64,000 nt of DNA, taken from the NCBI GenBank assembly GCA_963693085.1, contig OY856411.1, positions 112,411,267-112,475,266 of the forward strand, in the 5' to 3' direction. The notes under the pieces are model-generated. The model did not search any database, was not told the DNA's origin, and worked only from the letters and a program-made list of their open reading frames with translations. The translations under genes and the position numbers were made by a program. Positions 49,390-61,959 of the stretch are shown in pieces. Within the stretch, counting starts at the first letter, position 1; each line of letters begins with the position of its first letter. Source of the stretch: Alisma plantago-aquatica (taxonomy: Eukaryota > Streptophyta > Magnoliopsida > Alismatales > Alismataceae).

Positions 49390-49680
49390 TTAGCATGCAT
49401 AACCCTTTGTTGTAGGTTGTCTTGTTATTTTTGCTTCCAATTTACTATACCTCCCTACGAAGTTTGTAAAAGATTCACCAATCTTTTGTGTGAGGTCTTT
49501 GAGGTAGTATTTGGTTGGCATATACTCAATGTTCATGTGTACTTCTTGACGAAGAAATTGTCTAACTTGTCCCGTCACTTGATTGTTTTGTATTGTATTG
49601 GTTTTACCATGTTAGAGCCAATCTTTCAAGTGATATTTGGAAGAGCATGATCAATATCTTGCATCATCTTGCAATTTAAC
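49390..49680 (-). pseudogene. Gypsy gag fragment inside the CACTA 1 intron
   Basis: The minus-strand frame has YYLKDLTQKIGESFTNFVGRY, the pattern (KQ..GESF..YV.R) of the retrotransposon gag domain in Ty3/gypsy elements. It is short, with no start, LTR or pol nearby, so it marks an old insertion. Confidence 0.55.
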
Positions 49681-52600
49681 CATGTCCATGTATCTTTACG
49701 AATGTGACGAGTTAGGTCTCCTAACCCTTTTATTTAGAGTACTCGGTGAAGTTAAAAATTTATTAGGAAGGTATACCTCCAAGAAGTAGCATAAGTCACA
49801 TTATTGCTTGAGTCTTTATTTCCATTCCTGCATCTCCTTCAGCTATTTTTCTTAGGGACTTTTGATTGTTCTTGTATAACATGAGAACTTGCATCAGCAT
49901 ATTGCCATGGGGAGCCTAGGTGTTGTTCTCATTGTTAAACTATCTTAGGGACAACGCAGTTGGTATGACCAAAAAGGCAGGTATGAGATTAGGTATGGGT
50001 TCATTAGTAAGGGAGGTATACCACTAATTGTGGGATTTTTGGGGCCCTTCTCTTTCTTGTTTTTGATTGGTTCGACATTGCCAATTGCACCTTTGACAAG
50101 ATGAACATATGATATCTATATTTTCAAAGTTTCCTGGAAGGTTGGGTTGTTGAGAAATCAATGGAAATTGTAAATAGTTGTTGCATTCTTGGAAGGGCAT
50201 AAGCTATCTGAGACAAGGTGAATTTATAATAGGCATCCCAAGGGGTTACTTTAGGGGGTAGGATGGTATCCCTCATTACCACTTATTAAAGGGAGAATGG
50301 TTATAAGGAGGGTTCACAATGACAACACTATTTTCTTCTCCATTATTTGAATTATTTCCACATACTTGGCCATTCTCTTTTAATTTATCTTCAATAGAGT
50401 CGGTTAGTGAAGGCACTACAACTAGGGCCACTAATGATGAAGCTTGATACTTCTGGATTAACTACTCACATTGAGGCCCATGTTTGACATGATGACATCA
50501 ATATTTTTAAATTTGGCACCCAATATAATGATGATTGAGGCCATACTCACCATGAACATGACCAAGGATTATCTCTAGACAATATGTTTTTAGTTGAGGT
50601 TGCATGTGTGTGAGAATAGAGCATATAAGGGCTTCTTTTGAAGGGTGTATTTCTAGTCACAATATCTATGTTAAAAGTATCTATAACTCTTTGTTTGTAA
50701 GGCTAGAGTTTACCAGCCTAAGAAAGATGGCATATATAAAAATGCCCTCTATAGAAAGGGGCTTTTAAATAAAATACAGTAATATGTAGCAATTTAAGAC
50801 TAACCATTGCATGGTAAGGGGAAAATGATATGAGAATGTCATAATCAAGAAATGATATGAATATATTTTTCATTGTGCATGTCAAGGTGGTGTGATTAGC
50901 ATTCTTGACTTGTTATCACATTGTTGGGGGGACATATAAAAAATAATTTTCCCCTTGTGAAGATGAAAAGGTTTCATCAAATAGTCATGTTTGACTTGGT
51001 GAGTAGCTTGATATGCTTCCTTATGATTTATACATATAATTTACTTATCAGTTCCTCAAGGGAACTTTAACATCTGATTGTTTATGTTTGTAGAGAATAG
51101 TAGGTTTTATTCATCCTCTCATGGGTGGATATCAGTATGGATTAATTAAGTGAGTCCTCATATGGGTGTGACTTAATGAAGAGGGGGTGAAGTTTATTTC
51201 TAAGGGATCAGGTATTCAGCTATTTCCTAATTCTCATGGGGCCTCAAAGGAGAGTAATTATATGTTAAAATCAGGATTGTAGAATCTTCCACAACATAGA
51301 TTATGAAAACAAGAATGTTATTTTTGTTTATATATTTTGTATTTGTGATTTTTTTAAGAAAATCATAATCTCTTATTCTTCATAACAAGTCTTATTGTGT
51401 ATCCTAGACCTGTAGTCAATTTTTGTTTAAAATTTTGATATCATACGTATTGGTATATTGTTGGGATTCTAGGTAGGTATGCGTTCCTCAATGATCGTAG
51501 GGATCATGCTAATTCATATTTGGATTTGAAGTTTCAAATTTATTGATGGAATCATCAAGGAGTCAATAGTTTCTTAGCATTTTTATTCTCTTTGTTGTTT
51601 TCTTATAAATGTTTACCAATATCTATGCCTCATATGGGTACAATGTAACTTGGAAAAGGATTATCAAAAGGTCAAATTTGGTAGCATTCGATTGTTTTCT
51701 GGATTTTGAAAAAAGAGGGTTCTTACCCTAAAAAATAGTTTGACAATATTTTGACTCTAATTGTGTTTTCAAAAGGGTTTACAATAGGTCAAAATTTTAG
51801 AAGAGTTTTAGCGCTGTCTTGGGTTCCCAAAAGGGGGTATTATTCTCTTTGTATCTGCCTCATAAAATAAGTGTATCCCTTCATTTTCATAAAAATATCT
51901 TCAACATATCCAAAAATGTACCTCTAGTAGGTGAAATGGATGATCTTAGCTTTAGTATGGTTACAATTTACTTTGTGACTACTTAGGTCTTGGGCTTTAC
52001 TAGGCTATGACAATGCCCTCGATATACCTCTTGATCATGGTGACCTCCACTGATTTGTAGTATGAGGGGGTTGGGCATGTTCATGGATAAATATTATCCT
52101 ACTTGCCCCTGTTCCAGGCACTATTGATGTCCTGACATCTTTAGGGTTATGCATCGTGTGAGTGATGTGCTTATATACATGTCTACATAGGAAGAGGAGA
52201 CTATCAAGTCATGTGTTGAACCATTTATAATGATAACTAAATAGATACAACACATTAAAACTAATTATGTCACACTTATTTGAAATTTTCATAGCTATGT
52301 AAACAATTCAATTTTCACCAATGGTTTTGGTGTTTTTTTTGGACCGATTAAATTTAACAAACATATTGAAAAATATATACTAAACCAAAACCAAACAATG
52401 AAATCAAAGGACATGTACATACATGATCGCCAACTAAACTAAGGATATGTGGTCCACCATTATAATATGGGGAACACTAATGTGTTCAAATTTTAACTTT
52501 CAAAGAAATGAATGATTAAATATAATCATACCATTTTGGAAAATTTTGATGAATTAATACGAGAGATAAATAAAAAACCCAATAAAAACTATATTTTGTT

Positions 52601-54742
52601 TTTTATCTAATTAAACTCATATTAGTGTCTTTTGGACCATGTCATGTAATGACCAACATGGTAATTCAGTCAACCATTCCCTACACATTTAGGTCTATCT
52701 TTTTGATGTCTCAATAGTAGGTTGCTTTTTATTAACAAATTATATTGATATGTGTTTAGTTTTGTGTTTTGTACACAGTAGGCTGTTTTTCAAATGATGA
52801 CATAAATATTATAAAATATTATACCAATTTGTGTCTGGCTTTCCAAATAGTCTGAATTTCTTTTTGCCCATGCAATTGCTCCTTGATGTTTAATGTTCTA
52901 AAATGCATTGTGATGATTTTTCATATGGATTTGAAACATCACAGGGTTCTATGCCACATTCTAGGTTGGGCACAAAATATTTTCCTAAGCCAAATTATAT
53001 AGGATTTCAATAGAGATTTTAACTTAAGATTTAATGATTTTTTCCCACTCTTAGCTTTAGTTGTGTTTTTCTTATATGGATTGGATTGATATGATTTTTT
53101 CCATGGATATGAACCACCACTTCGTTTCATGCCACATTTTCCTCAATTTGGGTCATATTATTGTTGTTGTAGTTTCATCTCATAATCTTGATACATTCAG
53201 GCCTAACCACATCTTGTATGCTTAGTTCATTTTTAGCTAAGTTGTTTGCCAAATTCTGGCCATCAGTAGGATTTAGACCTACCTTTAATAGGGTTTGGTT
53301 TCTATTTGAGCCGATGTAGCTGAACATGGCTCTTTTTCATGTGTAAATCAAGTTGCATGACATACTTTGCAGTCATTGATACATGTGTTAGGAGTCTACA
53401 ACTGGTCTGTAAATGATGATGAGGCTTTAGTATGGTTGTTAATGTGTGTTGACCTTGGCTTAACCTATTTTATAAACAAGTAGATGTCAATGGTAATTCA
53501 GTTAACCAATCCCTATGATTGATCCTAATTTAGTTCAGTATTGTTTTGCATTCATACACAATTGTGCTAAAATTTGCACTGTGCATTTCCGGTTTTAGGC
53601 TTGACTTTTTTGATGTCACAACTTTACTAGGCGGGGCATGACATTTTCAGTACATCCAATGCAATAAGATTAGGGTAGACTACAATTTGTATACCTACTT
53701 TAGTTTTAGCCAAACTATTTTCCAAATAGTGCTTGTGAGTCAGATTTAGACCTATCCCTAATAGGGTTTGCTTGCCACTTGGTCCAATACAACTGAACAT
53801 GTCTCTCTTTCATGTGCTAAGAAAGGTGCATGATAGACTTTGCAGTCATTGATACTTTCTGGCTGTATATGTTCTAAAGGTTTGTAGAAGATGAGCTTGT
53901 TGAAGCTGAGGTTGTAGGTTTGGAAACCATGTTGGTGGTTTTGAGGTTTACAAATTCTCCTTTGATACTAGCAGATAGGACCCATGCTCCTGTTCATTTT
54001 CTGATTCAGTTCAAAATGATTAGAATGTGTCTGGGTCCTTATTATAAGTATGTTCTTTTATCCTTATAAAAAGTATTTCAAACATAGTGTCATGTACTCA
54101 TAAAACTAAAGAGGTAGGAATCTATCCCATTTACATACAGGTCAGAGAATAATAACCTCACATAACTCATTTAGAAAATTTACAATTTTTAGATGAATCC
54201 TTCTTGTCATAAACTTCGTGGTACTATCAAAATAATAAGATGATAAGATATCTTGTAGTAGTGTTTTGATAAACACATAAGTACAAGACTATAGTAAAAA
54301 TTTGGAAAGACACCAGTAACCTCTTTAAATTGGTCTCACACCTGCTATTGTAGTGCATGGATACTCCAAATTAAATAGGTCTCACACCTATACAAAATAA
54401 CCCATACACCAGTAATCTCTTTGATAATCTAAAATATGAATGTTGATTCAACAAATAGTTAATAAGTATCACCTAATTGTATGAAATACCAAGCTACATC
54501 AAATTATAGAAAATACTAGTTACTTCCTTGAAATTCTCAAAGAAGGATTAGTGAACATTGGACCAATTACAAAGATATAGGACATGATCTCCTCTCTTAG
54601 ATTTATTTTCAAGCTATCATGTCCACCACAATAAAGTTGGTTATGGCTAGCTAAAAAAGGTTAACTGATGTTATACGAATTTTTCTGAAAATATATAACA
54701 TCATTATATGTACTTACAATTGTTAGTACTAATATTTTGCAG
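49681..54742. other. Long intron-like non-coding stretch of CACTA 1
   Basis: No gene. It ends at a good acceptor (AATATTTTGCAG, 54731-54742), which with the donor at 49165 would make an intron of about 5.6 kb. Some of the first kilobase is probably retroelement-derived. 52600-53900 contains duplicated segments. Confidence 0.5.
53165..53900 (+). repeat. Two-copy tandem duplication, offset about 473 bp
   Basis: 53165-53420 and 53640-53900 share GATTTAGACCTANC, CTAATAGGGTTTG, TTTGCAGTCATTGATAC and the order of everything between. The copies have diverged visibly. Fainter copies of a GGTAATTCAGTNAACC motif lie at 52661 and 53491. Confidence 0.7.
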
Positions 54743-54767
54743 TCTCTGTCCACCCACAACAATCACT

Positions 54768-55244
54768 ATGAACTGGGCCTCTATGCCAATGTTATTATTC
54801 CCTGATAAAGAACAATTGAACATCATCCTAGATGATCGTTCTTTAAACCAACTAACCATACCCAAACATTGGTGTTTTCTAAACGGAAGACACTACAGGC
54901 CTGATGAAGTGACCCTAAATTTTGGCAATTCTTTACATGTTATCGAGGTTGAGTATGATTTAGCGGGAAATCTTGTATCAAAATCTAGTTGGCGTGATTG
55001 GATAAGAAAGATGCTAGTGGGCCATAGCAACAAGCTTTTTCTCCATCTAGTTGGCCATAATACCATCAATGTTTGGATAACCGACGTCAACAATGAGACC
55101 CTCGATCATCTACGGCAGTATGAGTGCATGATGGAGCAAACCAGCTCAGACGAATATGATGATGAGGCCCATGTCAGTTCAGATTCATCTAAATATAGTG
55201 AGGAGCTCCGTGACACAACACAATCATCAAAAAGACCACAGTAG
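54768..55244 (+). CDS. B3-like domain ORF within CACTA 1, upstream of TNP2
   Basis: 158 intact codons from an ATG 26 bases after a splice acceptor; I preferred this start to the upstream ATG at 54708, which lies in the intron. Residues about 10-108 follow the plant B3 DNA-binding pattern: a hydrophobic strand, LTIPKHW (the usual L.IP.F), DEVTLNFG, HVIEVEYD..G, SWRDWIRKMLVG (the GW..F helix), then LFLHLVGHNTINVWI (the VF.L.G...F.V.I strand). The tail is acidic and Ser-rich. Not a standard En/Spm gene as far as I know, so it may be a captured host domain or part of a larger spliced transposon protein. The absence of stops in a decayed element is notable. B3 identity is by pattern only. Confidence 0.5.
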   Translation: MNWASMPMLLFPDKEQLNIILDDRSLNQLTIPKHWCFLNGRHYRPDEVTLNFGNSLHVIEVEYDLAGNLVSKSSWRDWIRKMLVGHSNKLFLHLVGHNTINVWITDVNNETLDHLRQYECMMEQTSSDEYDDEAHVSSDSSKYSEELRDTTQSSKRPQ

Positions 55245-55632
55245 GTCCAATTAACAAATATAATTATCCTGTCTTGTTTTGTGTTTGCACTTTTTGTCTT
55301 AAAGTAATCAATCCGCATAGCTACTTTCTTTTCTGAACTTCAGGAGAAGATCACCACAATGAAAAGTCCTCAAAGATACTGATGCAGGACCATGTTGGTG
55401 TAGTATTTAGTTGTCTATCTATCGATACTTGTCTGTATTAATAGTTATTTTAATTATGCACATGTTTAGGGGTACACCAACCCCTTTGTGTAGTTACTGT
55501 TTAGGGGTACACCCCTGTGTGTGGATGTACAAAGATATTAATGATTGGAACTAGTATTTTCTCATATTGTATAGTCTTTTTTGATATGACATACTTATTC
55601 ATATATGTTATATGTTTTACTATTTTTATAGA
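55245..55632 (+). other. Spacer between B3-like ORF and TNP2 gene
   Basis: No gene. A GAACTTCAG/GAG acceptor-like site near 55345 and TTTTTATAG just before the TNP2 ATG suggest further spliced exons. GGGGTACACC occurs twice (55470, 55504). Confidence 0.5.
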
Positions 55633-58600
55633 ATGGATAAGTCTTGGATAGTAGAGGATGATCGGACGAGCAGTAAATACTTATGCGGAGTATCAAAATT
55701 TTTGGATTTTGCTTTTGAACATTCATCGATTGGAGACAAGATTGTATGCCCATGTAGAAAGTGTGCTAATGTATACCAGGTCACCAGAAAGACTGCATTG
55801 AGCCATCTTTTGTGGCATGTCTTCTTACTAAGCTATATTTCTTGGGCTTTTTGTGGTGAAGATGTCGATGTTCAAATGGATGCTCCTACTGATCAGGGAG
55901 ATTTCTTGAATGCTGAAAATTTACAAGATATGTTGCATGATACTTTTCTAAGTTTTAGTGAAGGAGGAAATACGGAAGGAGTGGAGCCATCCAATGATCA
56001 ACATTTCAATGCTGACAAATTTTATATCTTGTTAAAGGATTCTGAGACAGAATTATATCCAGGGTGTAAGAAATATAACAAACTTGCTTGCTTCCTAGAA
56101 TTCTATCACCTGGTTTGTCTTAATGGCTTGAGTAAGAAAGCATCATCTATGTTTCTCACATTCTTTAAGAAGATGCTACCATAAGGAGAACAGTTACCTA
56201 ATTCATTTTATGAGCTAAAAAAGACGATTACGGGGTTGGTCTTAGATTATGTGAAGATTCATGTTTGTCTAAATGGTTGCATTTTGTTTTGGAAGGATTA
56301 TGCTGATAAAGATGTCTGTGATACAGTAGACCATCAAGATTGAAAATGATTACAATCCCATATGATGATGATGAGATTTCAAAAAAACCCAAGTCAATAC
56401 TTGTCAAAGTGCTCAGACACTTTCCACTTATACCACGCCTAATGCAGTTGTTCATGTCATCAAAAACCTCTTCCTTAATGAGGTGGCATGCAGAAGAATA
56501 TGAAAAAGATGACAAGTTAAGACACCCAGTAGATTCACCTGCATGGAAAACATTTGATGTGATGCAATCAAAATTTGCTACAGATGCTAGAAACATTCGA
56601 TTGGGACTTGCAACTGACGAATTTAATCCTTTTGGGACAATGAGTACTTCTTACAGTACATGGCCTATTGTGATTATTCCATATAATTTACCTCCTTGGT
56701 TGTGCATGAAGCAACCATATTTTATGTTGTCCCTACTCATTCCTGGACCAACTTCCCCCGAAAATATAGATGTGTACTTGCATCCATTGATTGATGAGTT
56801 GAAAGAACTATGGGATACCAGTGTACACACATATGACGTTGGAACCAAGGAATTATTTCTGATGTGTGCCTCTTTATTATGGACTATTAGTGATTTTCCA
56901 AGATATGCACATCTATATTGTTGGAGTACTAAAGGCTACAAAGCATGTCCTTATTGTAATAAAGATACTCTCTCACATTGGTTGCCACATAGCCGTAAAG
57001 TTTGCTACAGAGGACACCGTAGGTTTTTTCCAACTAGCCACAGATTCTGAAAAGAAGCAAAGGCATTTGAAGGTGAGCAAGAATTTAGGTGTCCACCTAA
57101 ACCTCCTTTTGGAGCTCAAATCTTGTCACAATTGGAGGATGGAAGAACTATAATTGGTAAGAAAAGGCCAAGAGGTAAAGATTGAACACACAATTGGGAT
57201 AGGAAAAGCATTTTTTTTGAGCTACCATATTGGAAATCTAACATTGTAAGGCACAATCTCGATGTCATGCACATTGAGAAGAATATATGTGAGAGTATTG
57301 TTGGAACATTGCTAGGTTTGAAGGATAAAAGTAAAGACAAGTTGAATGCAAGGAAGGATTAGGAGGATATGGGAATCAGATTTCTACTTCATCCAAAAAC
57401 TATTGGTAAATATACCATCCTACCTCCAGCTTGCTATACAATGAGAAAAGATGAAAAAATATTATTTTGCAACCTCCTAAAATCTGTCAAAGTTCCAGAC
57501 GGGTATGCGTCTAATATATCTAGATGTGCACGGCCGAAAGATCAGAAGATGCTACCAATGAAAAGTCACAATTATCACGTGTTGATGCAACAACTTCTAC
57601 CATTAGTTGTCACTGTGTCTTTGCCCAGTAAGAATGCTAAGTCATGTATTATAAATCTTTGTCACTATTTTCAAAGGTTGTGACACTTTGTGAGATGGAG
57701 AAGATATTCCCTCCATGTTTTTATGACATAATGATGAATCTATCAGTCCATCTCACTTATGAAGCTAAGATAGCCGACCCTGTTCAGTATCGTTGGATGT
57801 ATCCAGTTGAAAGGTAACTTTTCATACGTCGTGATGACTTTACCTATTGGAATGTAAGTTGTCATAATATTTTCCTCAACTTTGTTATCAGGTATCTGAT
57901 GACCCTAAAAGGATATGTTCGTAATAAAAGATATCCAAAAGGATCAATAGTAGAAGGATATATAGCTGAAGAGTGTCTAACTTTTTGTTCAAGATACTTG
58001 GATGGAGTTGAAACAAAATTAAATCGGCCAAATAGAAATGATACTGACGAAGCAAATTTGGAAAACAACCCAACACATGATAGTGATGATTGGTCAATTT
58101 TCTCGACAGTAGGTCGTGGTGTTGGTAAAATAGTAACATGTGTCTTGGACGAACATACATTGTTACAAGCCCATAAGTATGTACTATTCAATTGTGAAGC
58201 AATTGAACCCTACATTAAGTAAGATAGTGACAATTGTCTTCTATTAATAAAATGCTATAACATATTCCAATGACATATTGCACATATTTTGTATTCAGGA
58301 AGCACTATGATATCATTAGGCAAAAACATCGTCAGAAGTCCTTCAAAGAGGTTTAGAGAATACATAGTAACTCATTTGATGGATGGTTTTAGGAACATGT
58401 AAGTTTAGTTGTGGTAATTAAATTTGTTATGCTTAATGAATAATGTCTAACAAACTTCTCTTTTGTTAGATTGAGACACTCCTAAGAACAGAGACGGTGG
58501 ATGATAAAATCAAGTTTCTTTCTCAAGGTCCACATCAACTGGCCATTAAGTATAAGGGCTATGTTGTCAATGGTCACAGATTTCATACCAAGGAAAAAGA

Positions 58601-59193
58601 TGCAAATTGAACAACACAAAATAGTGGAGTCTTTCTGGTAGCTAAGACTGATTGATTCTAAAACCACTGACCGCAATCCAATTACTAGAAATGTTACCTA
58701 CTATGGTGTTTTGAAGGATGTTATTGTGCTCAATTATTATGAACACTTTAAGGTGGCATTATTTAAGTGTGATTGGGTGGACATCTACTCAAAGAGGGGA
58801 ATAAAGCATGATGAACATGTGTTGACTCTTGTTAATTTGAGATGACTTCAAACTACAGGAGAACCATTTATAGTGGCATCTCAAGTTGGACAAGTATTTT
58901 ATGTAGAAGATGTCACTGCAAAAGGGTGGCATTTTGCTGTAAAGATTGCCCCATGAGATATGTTCAACATGGAAGAACAATCTTGTATTGAGAATGTCGA
59001 AGCTTATGTGCAAGGTGAAACTAGAGATGGGCCATCAATGACATCAGAGGATGAAGATACTGATTGTGACATAGTTAGATTGGATATGGAAGGAATTACT
59101 ATTGATAGTTCAACAATTGAAAAAGACCAATCCCAAATTCAGCATGATGATGAAAGTGTATCTCAAAGTGATGATAATGACAGTTTTGAATGA
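55633..59193 (+). pseudogene. En/Spm TNP2 transposase (TNPD-like), with DUF4218 and DUF4216, broken
   Basis: This gene would make the CACTA transposase. The start ATG at 55633 (MDKSWIVEDD) follows a TTTTATAG acceptor. Exon 1 carries Transpos_assoc: CGVSKFLDFAFEH and IVCPCRKCAN. TNP2 follows from 56340: VLRHFPLIPRL, LRHPVDSPAW, LGLATDEFNPFG (an expected catalytic Asp region), NLPPWLCMKQ, SLLIPGPTSPENIDVYLHP, LLWTISDFPRYAHL, KACPYC, then FFELPYWKSNIVRHNLDVMH and MHIEKN. DUF4218 at about 57690-58060 (EKIFPPCFYD, RWMYPVER, EGYIAEECLTFCSRYL) is split by an intron. 58480-59193 is the DUF4216 part (GHRFHTKEKDAN, TQNSGV, FKCDWVD, EDVTAKGWHFAV) with an acidic tail. Damage: TAA 56182, a frameshift before 56340, TGA 57048, TGA 57183, TAG 57360, a gap and shift near 57680, and later stops. 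Confidence 0.92.
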
Positions 59194-59686
59194 GAAGATT
59201 ACAAAACAGCAGCCATTGTTTCTTTTAGTTTGTCATTATTATTTGACTTAAATAAGCCTTTTCTGGCTCGATGTATCTCTTTAATTTTTTGTCTCACATT
59301 GTGCTCTGGCTAGGTGTACGCATTTTGCATGTCTGACATTCTTCTTAATCAAACTTATCCTTGTCTCTACTGTTGTTTATAATTATAATTGATTAAATAT
59401 CTATGTTTTGTTTTAAAATATTAATTATAAAATTGTTATTATGTTGTTCAGTATTTTTTTAAATGGCTTCATTTTTATGTGACTTGATATACTCAGGATG
59501 AGAGAACAGTACAGTGACATCTTCCATAACAAGACAGCAACAAGGAATGATAAGAACAACAACAATGACTCTTGTACAACGAATCATTTACCTAGCATTA
59601 CTCGACATGGTTGTTGGAAATATTTGAACCTGTCATCCTCAAATCGCTCTAAAAACATTTAGCTTCCCTTCCAGCTGAAATTTAAA
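59194..59686 (+). other. Spacer between the two CACTA 1 genes
   Basis: AT-rich, no ORF; a likely 3' end of the TNP2 transcript, or an intron if the two genes share a transcript. Confidence 0.5.
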
Positions 59687-61935
59687 ATGATAGAGCAAAG
59701 AAATTCAATAAAATTGTTGCTAGCTCTGCAAAAAATACCCAATCAGCCACGTCTCCCCAAGACTCTAATATGGTTGGTGGTTTTAAATCCTCTCAAGCAT
59801 GCACAGCTGAAAAGGAGATGGGAACAAGGTTCCAAAATCAACACAACAAAGAAAGTGGTGATAAAGTTACAAGATTAAGAAATTCACAGCTATCACGTAT
59901 GCCTAATGTCAACGCTTCCGTGTCTATTCATTCTAGAAGTGTAGAGAATAGAGCTACCAATAACCAAAATAGCAAAGCATTTCCTAATAACATGGACCAA
60001 AATGACATCTCTGATCACCATGTTGAGTCATTGAATGTTACAACAACACCTTCTGATGGGCTAGGTAATCATTTTATTCATACCATTACATTTATAGTGC
60101 TGCATTTAATTATATATAATTTTCCATATATATTTTATCCTTTATGAATGAATGCTTAGGTCAAAAACATCGAGCACGTGGCCGAACACAATGCTTGAAA
60201 GTCTGGAAAAGAAAGCTCGACGATCTAATTCCCATTGAAAAAAATCAATTTAGACAACCAGTAGGTGAAAACCAATGTCACTTATCAAGTTTTCTGACAA
60301 CCATTGCAAGAGATCCCAATCTTTTTCCACTAAACTACGAGGACTGGAGACAATTTCTGGAAAATAAAAAAGATTCTATATGGAATTTTGTGAAGGTATA
60401 TTATTAAATTTTAGTTTTAAATGGTTAAATGAAGCTTGTAATTGATATCCTTTATGTCGGTAAAGTAAATTCACAATGGATTCAGATCTAAAGGAGTGGA
60501 CAATGAAGAGACTAGGAAAGAAATGGAAGAACCACAAGTGGGAGTTAAGGAGACTATAGTTCCTAGAAGATAGCCCATATGAACAACAGCTTGAACAAGT
60601 TGCTCCCCGTGTGGACAAGTCTCATTGGAAATTTCTTATGAATTATTGGAGGAGTAATAAAGGAAAGGTAATACTTTTTCTTTCTATTAACTAATACCTA
60701 AATTACCTCACAGATAATTACTATGCACAATACTGCAATATTTGTCACGGAGGAAGTATATAACTAACAAGACAAAAAGAAAATTTCAAAAAGTTAGCCA
60801 CACAACAAGAACCAAGTCATTTGCATGTCTAAAATATGATGTAAGTTAGTAATTTTTGTGATCCATTTAGACAATTTGATGACATCCGTTTATTTGATGT
60901 TTACAATAACCTTGTTTTAATGATAAAGATGGAGAACGAAATAGGGGGAGAAGTGGATCCCATAATATTTTTTGAGAAAACTCATCATAAAAAGGATGGG
61001 AGCATAGTTGATGTTGAATCTGCCAAAATTTTAGTAAAACACATCCTATCCTATAGTATTATGTTACATATACTAATTGGAAAGAGGTATATATTTGGTA
61101 TAAAATTCATCTCCTATGAGTTGTTGTATGTAGGAAAAAATTTCTAAGGTAGGAGAAGAGTTGCGAAGAAAACAACCTGATGTTACTTCAGATGAAATTT
61201 ATAGGCATGTTATGGGAGAAGAGAGACCAGGATATGTTCTTGGTTATGAACTTGGACCATCACCTTCTGATATTTGGGGCAAGAACCGTAAATCCCGAGA
61301 AGCTGAAGAAGAGCAAAGGAAGCATTTTTAGGATAAGCTTGAAGAACAATAGTTGGAATTTGATGCAAAACTTCAAGAACAAAAAGGATGAATTCAACCA
61401 AAAATTCGAGGAGTTACTTGACTTAACAAGAGCAGGAAACAATCAAGCACAACATGTTGGCACTGGCCAAGTATGAATACATTTTATACAAGATGTGTGG
61501 TATCAATTATTTTCCATGTTGACTTTTATGGACTTATGACAAAAATAAAATAATTGTGCAGACAAACTTATTAATGCAAACTCCACTCCATATAATACAT
61601 TCATCATTTAAGAAGGGACAGGTATGTTTGTATTTGTGTAATTTGCACATCTTTTTACATTTATATAAATTTGTTATGTAAACTATATTTTGTTTCTAGG
61701 ATGTGTATCTGCTGAGTTTCACAGATCCATATGCTAGAATTGCATTCGGTCGAGCATCTGAGGTTGACCCCATGAAAAGGGTGGGAGGTGCAATTTTAGG
61801 CTCATCATTTGTTGGTGTTTGTAGAGGTTGCGTTGTTGGACAACGATCCTCTAGTGAGACCTTATGATCAATATCAATCTATTGATGATGTTGTTGGCAA
61901 CGTCATAGCATGGCCGAAAACACATATATTGCAAA
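59687..61935 (+). pseudogene. Transposase_24 (Ptta/En/Spm, TNPA-like) gene, broken
   Basis: In En/Spm elements the TNPA-type protein binds the subterminal repeats. Exons by conserved pattern: 59698-60061; 60160-60394 (GRTQCLKVWKRKLDDLI, QPVGENQCHLSSFL, FPLNYEDWRQF); 60476-60668 (KRLGKKWKNHKWELRRL, stop, APRVDKSHWKFLMNYW); 60751-60840 (RKYITNKTKRKF, TRTKSFACLKYD); 60928-61071 (GGEVDPIIFFEKTHHKKDG); 61129-61470 (PDVTSDEIYRHVMG, YELGPSPSDIWGKN, then a coiled coil with two stops); 61561-61620; 61699-61937 (DVYLLSFTDPYARIAFGRAS and, after a shift, DNDPLVRPYDQYQSID and GNVIAWPKTHILQR). The last exon ends at a GGTGAGC donor, and 20 or so bases later the second CACTA element starts. Confidence 0.85.
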
Positions 61936-61959
61936 GGTGAGCAAAAAGAATTTCTTATA

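Larger units (their letters stand above)
48643..61959 (+). mobile_element. CACTA (En/Spm) transposon 1, left end and genes
   Basis: The left terminus CACTACAACAAAAATGC is followed by subterminal repeats, a leader exon, a large intron, a B3-like ORF, a TNP2 gene and a Transposase_24 gene, all on the plus strand. The right terminus is not in the window: at 61960 another CACTA terminus facing right begins, just past a splice donor of the Transposase_24 gene. Transposase frames are broken, so the copy is not autonomous. Confidence 0.85.
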
